Assembly (NCBI GenBank): GCA_032622095.1 | Contig: CP136061.1 | Span: forward strand, 266,485,551-266,549,550 | Origin: Siphonodentalium dalli | Lineage: Eukaryota > Mollusca > Scaphopoda > Gadilida > Siphonodentaliidae | Length of the DNA stretch: 64,000 nt | Reading direction: 5' to 3' | Shown here: positions 39,801-48,800 of the stretch, piece by piece | Position numbering within the stretch: the stretch's first letter is position 1 | Layout: each line of letters opens with the position of its first letter | Translations under genes and position numbers: made by a program | The notes under the pieces: generated by a model | Told to the model about the DNA's origin: nothing | Database searches by the model: none | Seen by the model: only the letters and a program-made list of their open reading frames with translations

Positions 39801-42800
39801 AGTCGAACAGTACGACCTGTAGCCCGTGCTAATGGATTGAATTTTGAAATCCAAGATTGCCGCTGGCAGCCATGTTTTTTGTTCGAATGACCCTAAAATG
39901 ACTCGTTCCCATCTACATCCCAATTTCAACAGCCATGACAAATTTCATGATGATCAGACTAAAGGTACGACATGTAGCCCATGCTAAAGGATTTAGTCAT
40001 GCAAAGAGTAAAATCCAAGATGGCTGCTGGCAGCCATGTTTTTTGGCCAAATGACCCCCAAAATGACTCGTTCCCATTTACATGTCATTGTTAAAATCGA
40101 TGAAATTTTTTATGATGATCTGACCAAAGGTACGACCTGTAGCCCGTGCCAAAGGTTTAGTCATGCAAAGAGTAAAATACAAGATGGCTGCTGGCGGCCA
40201 TGTTTTTTGGCCGAATGACCCCAAAATTACTCGTTCCCATCTACATGTCAATATTAACATCCATGACAAATTTCATGATGATCAGACGATCAGCACGATC
40301 TGTAGCCCTTCTAATGGATTGAATTTTGAAATCAAAGATGGCCACTGGCGGCCATTTTTTTTCTTCTGAATGACCCCAGAATGAATTGTTCCGGTCTAAA
40401 TGTTGATGTCAACAGCTATGACAAATTACATAATGATCCGACCAAAGGTACGACCTGTAGCCTGTATTGTTGACGACATACACGCACACACGGACGATGG
40501 ATACCAAGCCATGGCAATAGCTCAAACTTTACAAAGTAAAGTTGAGCTAAAAATGGTTCAAACCTGAGCAGAGAATTTTTGCTAATTTTGATGTAAAGTT
40601 CGTAACAGAAAATTTGAATAATTCTGGTAATTTCAGTGGTTAACATAGTAACAATTAACCAAGGTGCATCAGAAATGTTAGTATTCAATGTATATAAGAC
40701 AGAATAGTCACCTGTGTGCATCAACCATAAGTTGTAAGTGGTTGCATGGCACACTGGACAATATTTACAATTTTCCATATTTGGCTGCCAGTTTGGCAGC
40801 AATTTTGAGCCAAACTGACAATTGCATTGCACAGTTCTTCCAATTTCTTGATGAAATATGACTGGAATCCCAATGGTGATTTTTTGGGAAATGTTATTCG
40901 GCGTTTTGTAAAATTTATTTTTTGAGTGATCAGAAGGTGTGGGGACCCCATGAATGGCACATTTCATTGCTCCAATGGTCAGTTAACATGCTAAATACAA
41001 AATAAGGTCACAATTCTCAACCAGTTCCAAACAGCAGAAACTTATCTTAAAGATATTAGAAAAAACATAAACGATTCCACTTCCGGCCATCATTTTGGCA
41101 ACCAACTTGGACGGGAAGTTCCAATTTTGGCACAAAACGTGGCGTTATGTCTTAGCTTCACAATCATGTATACACATGACAAGGTTTTATCACTATAATT
41201 GCATCAAACCCTTTTCCCAATAGTACCTGTAGTTACACCACGTCATATACTATAGCCAATGTCACCAAGTATGAAGGTAATTAAGTTAGCCAAAAGGTAT
41301 TTGACGTTATAACATATCTAGGGGATGGCCTGTCAAAATGACGGGTATATAAATGTTCTTCGTTACTTTCTGGTATCCGCGGTCATGGGTACATTATTAT
41401 TTCTATATCGGCAATGGATTGGTCAGGCTTCTCTTTCATCGGAGGCGCGTGGGAACACTATATTGAACTAAAACTGTATTCTGTACCCCCACCTACCCCA
41501 CATATATGCAGGCACATTTGGAACGCAACACAATCAACATATTACTTTATTACTGTATTTACTGACTGAAACAGACTCCATTTGGGAGCGTTTATTCAGC
41601 GACGGAGGGGTCTGCGGCCCCTTTACAGTATGCTATGAGCCTATGGTTCGGGAGCACTGAAATACTGTATTTTCTACCACCATCCACATATATGCATGCA
41701 CATATGGAATGCAACATAATTAACTTATATTACTTTATTACTATCTCATATATATTTTGAAGACCTCTGTCTGTATGTATGTTTGTTTGTTTGTCTGTCT
41801 GTCTGTCATTTATACAAATCTACGATTCTCGACCGATCGGGACGAAACTTGGTACGTGTGTGTAGTTTGACCAGGCGGTGAACGTTGTCGTATTGGCGAG
41901 CCCGTGCGGCGCCCGCTTCGCGCATGCGCAGACGAGATCTCGGAAACGGGTGGAGCTATCGACTTGAAATTTGCTATGTGAATGTATCTTGCCCCGGATA
42001 CGAATTTTATCGGGTCGCCGAGCCCGTGCGACACCAGCTTCGCGCATGCGCAGACGAGATCTCGGAAACGGGTGGAGCTATCGACTTGAAATTTGCTATG
42101 TGAATGTATATTGCCCCGGATACGAATTTTATCGAGTCGCCGAGCCCGTGCGACGCCAGCTTCGCGCATGCGCAGACCAGATCTCGGAAACGGGTGGAGC
42201 TATCGACTTGAAATTTGGTTTTTGAATAGCCCGGACGAAGTCGGGTCACCTAGTTATATATATTACAGTAACTGAAACAGAGCCCTTATTCAGCGACGGA
42301 GTGGCCTGCAGCCCTCCCCCTGTGCAGTTTGCGCACATGCATTATGACCTTGAACAGGCTCCCTTTGGGAGCTTTTATTCAGCAGCATTTTGGGCTACAG
42401 CAGCATTCCTATATTATATTGAATTTCCTATCTTATATTGATTCCGAATGTGCATTATTTTGGGCATATTTAACCATAAATGAATATAAATTTGCCCCCC
42501 CCCCCCCAACAATAACGACACGAGGAAAAAATTACGCTACATATACATGTACATGTAGTACATTTATACACCCATTCTAATTCCCAGATTGTCCCAGATG
42601 TCAGTTATTAATATCAAGAAGATTGATTGATTTGGGTTTAACGTTGTTTTAGCAATAAAGCCATATCATGACGAATATCAAGAAGAAAGTATCAGTTAAG
42701 CGTTTTTTTTATTATGGAAAGTTAACTGCGTGACTGAAATAAACTACATGTACACGTAAGAGATACAGTCTGTCCAAACTGGCAATTTGTATTTGAAAGA

Positions 42801-45800
42801 AAAATCAACATTCAAGGCCCACTTAATTTTCGACCACCAGATCACATCTATAAAATATATGTCAAATTATATACCATTTGAAATAGGAAGCTCTTTAATA
42901 TTGTATTAGGCCAAACAAAATAATACCTGTGTTTAGGTCCAAAATAATCAGGGTAGGTACATGTAGCTAGGGCATTTTTTTCTTTCAAATTGTTTTATTC
43001 TGAATTTCATTGTGTTTATTATTCAATCTAAAAAGCACCACAATTCAGATTAATTGAAAGGTTCAATGCTAATTATTGTTAATCTTGAATTAATCAGAGC
43101 ACTAGACTAAAAAAATTCCAATTTTTTTTTACAGGAGAGGTTTGTAAATGGTAAGATACCTTTCGATGCCATTCCCACTGAGAAAAAAAAATCTGTCTGC
43201 AGTCCAATAAAAAGTTCTGGGTAGGCACCTTTTTCTAGGGTAGGTAGGGAAACCCTAAACACAGGTATTTTTTTTTTGGCCTTATCAACTTATCCGGTGT
43301 AATAAACTGTGAACATGTTGTTTTTGTTGAGTTACCGACATGTTTTTGTGCTTAAGTTTCATCTGGCTTTGTTGTGCAAAGTGTATTATTTTCAATGGAG
43401 GGGGAATAACTCTATATTTTAAAGATAGATTTATTCCCCTTCCCTTGAAATGTTTTTTTTACTTTAATTCTGTTGCATTCTGAGACCCATAACAGGGAAT
43501 CTTTTGATGATTTCAGCTGTTTTCTATTTCTCTATGGGCATCTTTTGAGATGAATTATAGTAGTTTAATCATATTTAAGGCATAGATTGTTATTAAACCC
43601 ATATATCAAGGCGCTATAACAAAATAATTGGTGACTTGAAAATTAAGTGTAAAGTCAATACAAAGTCATAATTACAGTTAGGTTCATCACATACCCGTCT
43701 TACATGTATCTATTCGGCGATAGTCTACTACGCAGTACGTTATGGCGCTCCAGTATTCATTAAGCGGTATAGCCCCACTGTTATAATCCGCCTTTAGCTG
43801 GCGTATTCTTGCCTCTATAAGATTATTGAGATATAACATCATACGTAATGACTTTAAATCGTATAGAAACATAGCATTTGTGTGGGCTGCGTGACGTGAA
43901 TATGTTTTGAGAAATAACGTCATATGTAATGACATTAAATAAATCTCAAGGAAACTCTGAGAAAATAAATACATTTATTGTTTTAATGTTTTAAGTTATT
44001 TCCTTCATAAAAAGAGTCTTTGTGATAAAGAACCCTCTCAATACTTTAGATTATTAATTAGCTATAGGTTATCGGTGGCAATAAGTAGAACGCTGCCCGC
44101 ATCATAAGTAACAAAAAGTCGGCCAATAAGTAACAAAAAGTCAGCCAATAAGTAGAAAACGTGGCCAATAAGTAAAGGTGACGTACGTAAATGACATCAT
44201 ACGTAATTAGCTCAATCGGCAAAGAATATTGGGTCGAGGTAAGATAGATTGAAGTTGAATTCGGATGAATTACAGACAGTCACTGTTTTTGGGAGTAAAT
44301 ATACATGGGTGTCCTAGTTGAACCCTCTGGATGGCGGCCATTATGGATTGGGGTGTGGTAGTGTGTGAATATTTAGATTGAATGAGCGCCACCCTTTCTT
44401 TGACCGAGGTCGGTCGAGAAATGACCATATTTGAACCACCTGGGCGGCGGCCATTTTGGATCGGGGTGGGATGAGTAATGTGAATATTTAGATTGCTGGA
44501 GGTCACCCTCCAACGCCCCTTTTTGTTTACATAAATCGTCCAATGGGGGCGATAAATAGCATGGGTGCCATATTTGAACCCCTCTGAACGGCGGTCATTG
44601 TGAGTCGGGTCGGTTGTGTGGACAGAGTGCATTGGAGGCCACCCTGCAACACTTTTTGTTTGACCTAAATATACAATTTTCGAATAAGGAATGGAAGTCA
44701 CATGTATCATTCCCATGCAGAGGAAACTGACAGTACTGTGAAATCGCTGCAAGTTCTTCACAAAGTTCACAAGGATCAAATTTTCTGGAATAATTGTTAA
44801 TTTAATAAAACACACAATGGTATATCTATGTTAATATATTCATCCTGCGGCCTCAGGCCAATACGACAGACCTCGGCCTCATATCTCGTCCAATATGGAA
44901 ACAACCAATTAATAACAAATAATATAGAATTAACCTTTAAAATAACAAAAACCTTCGGAAACCTTCGGAATAGCAAAGCTTCAGAAAAGAGAATCTTTGG
45001 AATAGTGAACCTTTGGAATAGCGAACCTTCGGAATAGAGACATGTCCCCCAAATTAAGTGATATATACATATGTCAGGTGACGCAATTGATACACAATGG
45101 GATTCTCTTCAGAATTAACTATAGTTAGTTTTCAAAAAAGTATGCAACAATTGTTGAGAGCTCCCTGATAAATGGCAACAAGCCATATTTCCGACTAAAT
45201 CCTGAAAAGTTATTCATAATCCTGCTGTGTTTAAGGAGTCGATTACTTAGAGCATTTCTGCATATCAACGATTAATCGACTATCCGTCGATTATAATGGT
45301 CGATTAGTCGATTATGAAAACTCATAGTCGTGGCAACCCTAATTTTATCACACATGCTAGTAAAAAAATAACAGTTTATGCCAATTTATGTTACCGGTGG
45401 GCCTATGACTATGTCCTTTAAGTTTGTTTATCCACGTACTCCTGTCCTGATTGAAAAAATAATTCATGATTTTTAAAACAAAAAGATTATTATAAATAAA
45501 ATAATTCAACCAAAAGTCTTTATATTAGATGTGAATGAATCATATAAACCATGATTTGACAAAAGTCGTAAAAAGATTTCGATAAAAGTGCAAAATATTA
45601 GCAATTACATAACGTTGCTTTGTCAATTTTCGTGAAAACCACATGTTCAAAGGTCTCTTTTTGTTGATATTATGAAATATTTTCATTGACATCCAATGAA
45701 ATTAATTATTAGAACCATTCATTATGTGTGAACTGATTTCATTGGCTCAAGTTTAGGGGTGGAGTTTTCCATTGATGCTAATTAGATCACAGAAAATGAG

Positions 45801-48800
45801 CGCGAATTGTTAAAAACGGCAGTGGGCTAACTTAGCCATAATGCGTCATTATTGCTCTTTAATGCAAATATTAAAGATGTCAAAAGACGATATGGATGCT
45901 ACAACAAAAAACGTCAAAAGACGATATGTTGGAATAAGGGTTAATGGAAAATGGCAGCCATCTTGGATGCCATCTTAAATTACCAAAATGTTAACACTTC
46001 GGTAATGTTGTCCAACACCAACTCAACCGAGTAGGTCACTTTAAGTGTTGTTTAGGACAATGTCCTTGAACGGACACTGAATCAGGCTTGAATAACAAGG
46101 GTAATGCCAAGCGTGGGCCAATGCCTCCAACTGTACACTCAATATCGGCTATATTTAGAGAGAAAATGAAGTAATTGTGGGGCATTTTAGCCCCGGGTCA
46201 TAACTCTGGCAAAGGGCCATAACTCTGGAAACAAGTGCGGACAAACCTGCACTATGAAGGAGGGACAGACGAAGTTCTCCACTACATACCCCCGAATCCT
46301 CAATTCACAAATTTCCCAGTCAAACAAGGGCCGTAACTGTGAAATTAATGAATGAAACTTGTAGTAAGTGGATATCCTTTCCCCCAACATGTGCTCTCAC
46401 CATGCCAAAGAACAAATGGAATCTGATAATTAACACCCTAGTTACAAGCTGATATGTTCTTTAGGATACAAATTTGCAAGTCGTACAAGAGCCGTAACTC
46501 TGTTAAAAATTAATGGCCGAAACCCATAGTATGTGGATATCCTTTCCCCCAACATGTGCTCTTACCATTCCAAAGGACAAATGGAATCTGATAATTAACA
46601 CCCTAGTTACAAGCTGATATGTTCTTTCGGATACAAATTTGCAAGTCGTACAAGAGCCGTAACTCTGGTAAAAATTAATGGCCGAAACCCATAGTATGTG
46701 GATATCCTTTCCCCCAACATGTGCTATCACCATGCCAAAGGACAACATAATCCAATAATAAAGACATCCACAGCATAATGTTTGTTATGGATGTGTTGGC
46801 ACGTTTTACGCTAAGTCCAGCAAAGGGCCAAACTCTGGCAAAAGCTGCACTATGTGGAGATAATTTCCACAACGCTGGACATCCAAATTGGACTATCAAT
46901 ACTTGAACTGTGTTATGAAATGTTTAGTGTTGAAACGATTAGTGAATTTCAGAGTCGACTAGTCGAGGCCCAAAAGTCGCGTTGCGTCGAATAGTCGGTA
47001 CCCGATATCAAAACTTTCAAACATAACATTGTACGGAAACATGGCGTACACTGATGACTGATGCAATGACGGTCTATTGCGTTGCGCATTTCCCTGCATA
47101 CACACCAATTTATTTGGGAAATAATACTGTAAACATCTTGATATTTATCCAACACACTGAATGTATTTTATATAATTAGACATGTGGTGGATAATGATTA
47201 GAAACACGATCATTTCTACAGGTTTTAAATTTAATATCAGCGTTCGAGATTATTTCGTTTAGTCACGTGATCACCAATAAACCGGTGCCGAGCGGTGTCA
47301 CTATAAAATGTTAATGTTCAGACTAAATACGCCCTATAGTAGGCTACGTTGTAGAATGTAGAATACGATAGCCAGTTCTTAATGTCAGTATCATTTATAT
47401 ATGGTAGCACCAATGACGTCACCTTAAGCGACCTTCACCCAGCGTCGCATCATATCCCGACGGTGCGAGATCAATTGAAATGTACACAGTGTCTATATCA
47501 AAGCGGTCTCGGACAAACGACAAAGCCACGTCAATCATTGCCATCATGTCTTTGACCTCAAACGACGAGTGAGACATTTTGTTGTCAATTTCATTCGTTC
47601 AATTAATAGTCGGGTCACCGGTCCGTGTGTGTCTATACTAGTAACACTGTCAATTCCGGGTGCCACCAAACGTTATACTTACCATAACTTACGTGCAGTT
47701 AACACCGTTTATGCCGGAATCGATCTTGAAAACGTTATACATGAAACTAATACACTATATTCCGACTAGTCGACGGCACAATTCAGAGTCGACGTTCTGA
47801 CATTTCAGCGTCGTCTACATCTAGTCGATTAATCGTTTCAACCCTAGAAATGTTATTGCGGACGGAAGGAGGTCTCGAATATATATCCCAAATCCTCCTT
47901 CGGAAGGTCGGGAGCATAATAATTTATGCTTACATCTTTTCCTGAAGTGAAGATCAATTCAAAAGGACAGTACGACGATATGTCTGATTCAAGTAATATG
48001 GTGACACATATCTTGTAACCAGACTCCTCCAATTTGAAGTTCATCTCACAGTGTGTACTAAACTGGTTTTGACTGTCAATCCCTGTGATAATGTAGCCTT
48101 CTGCTGCCAGGAAGGAGTAGCTCCTTCTTCCCGAGCACCGTGAGACATCAACTGTTGACGAAAACAAAATTGTATTGTGATACCCGTAATATATGAGAAG
48201 GGTGATGCTCGTATCCCGGTCCTACAGTAGAGGCACCCTTTGACTCGGGTAGTGGAAACTTCATTAATGATGTCCAGAACAGTCTACCTTGCGGCAATTC
48301 ACAGATGTCAAGATAAAGGTAACAAAAGCAATAGAATATAACAGTCTAGAACACCTTGGATTACCCCTTTTATCAGGTCTGGCAAATGTGAGAATACAGC
48401 TACAATAGCTGTATTCAGCTAACCTAGCTGAATCCAGCTATATATTCTACTCTCGAACCGGCTGTTTTTGATAATAAACTATAAGCGCTTATTTGCGCAT
48501 CAAATTTAGGTCACCCTATTATCCAATCACTTTCAACCAAATCAAAAACATCACTTGTTTTGTGACAAAGTGTTGCATTTATCAACACAGCGATTTTGAT
48601 TTTGTGTGAAAACTTACTATGACAGGAGGTGAACGTAAATATCATGGGGACTATTTTCTGTCAAATCGTGTACTGAATCACTTGTAAAACAAAGATATAC
48701 CCCATCAAAGACACTCCTGTATTTCTTCCCGCTGCTAAAACAGAAAGGAGCATTAGAATGGTGTACATAATCTCAAGTATTTGAACTCACACACCACTAA

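Noticed and set aside
41810-42225. Overlapping frames of 72-119 codons on both strands
   Set aside because: By-products of the GC-rich 122-bp tandem repeat, which has few stops.
47853-47933. Extension of the first CUB exon beyond the GTAAGC donor
   Set aside because: The open frame continues 28 codons, but the strong donor and the CUB pattern completed by the exon at 36,988-37,225 favour splicing at 47,934.
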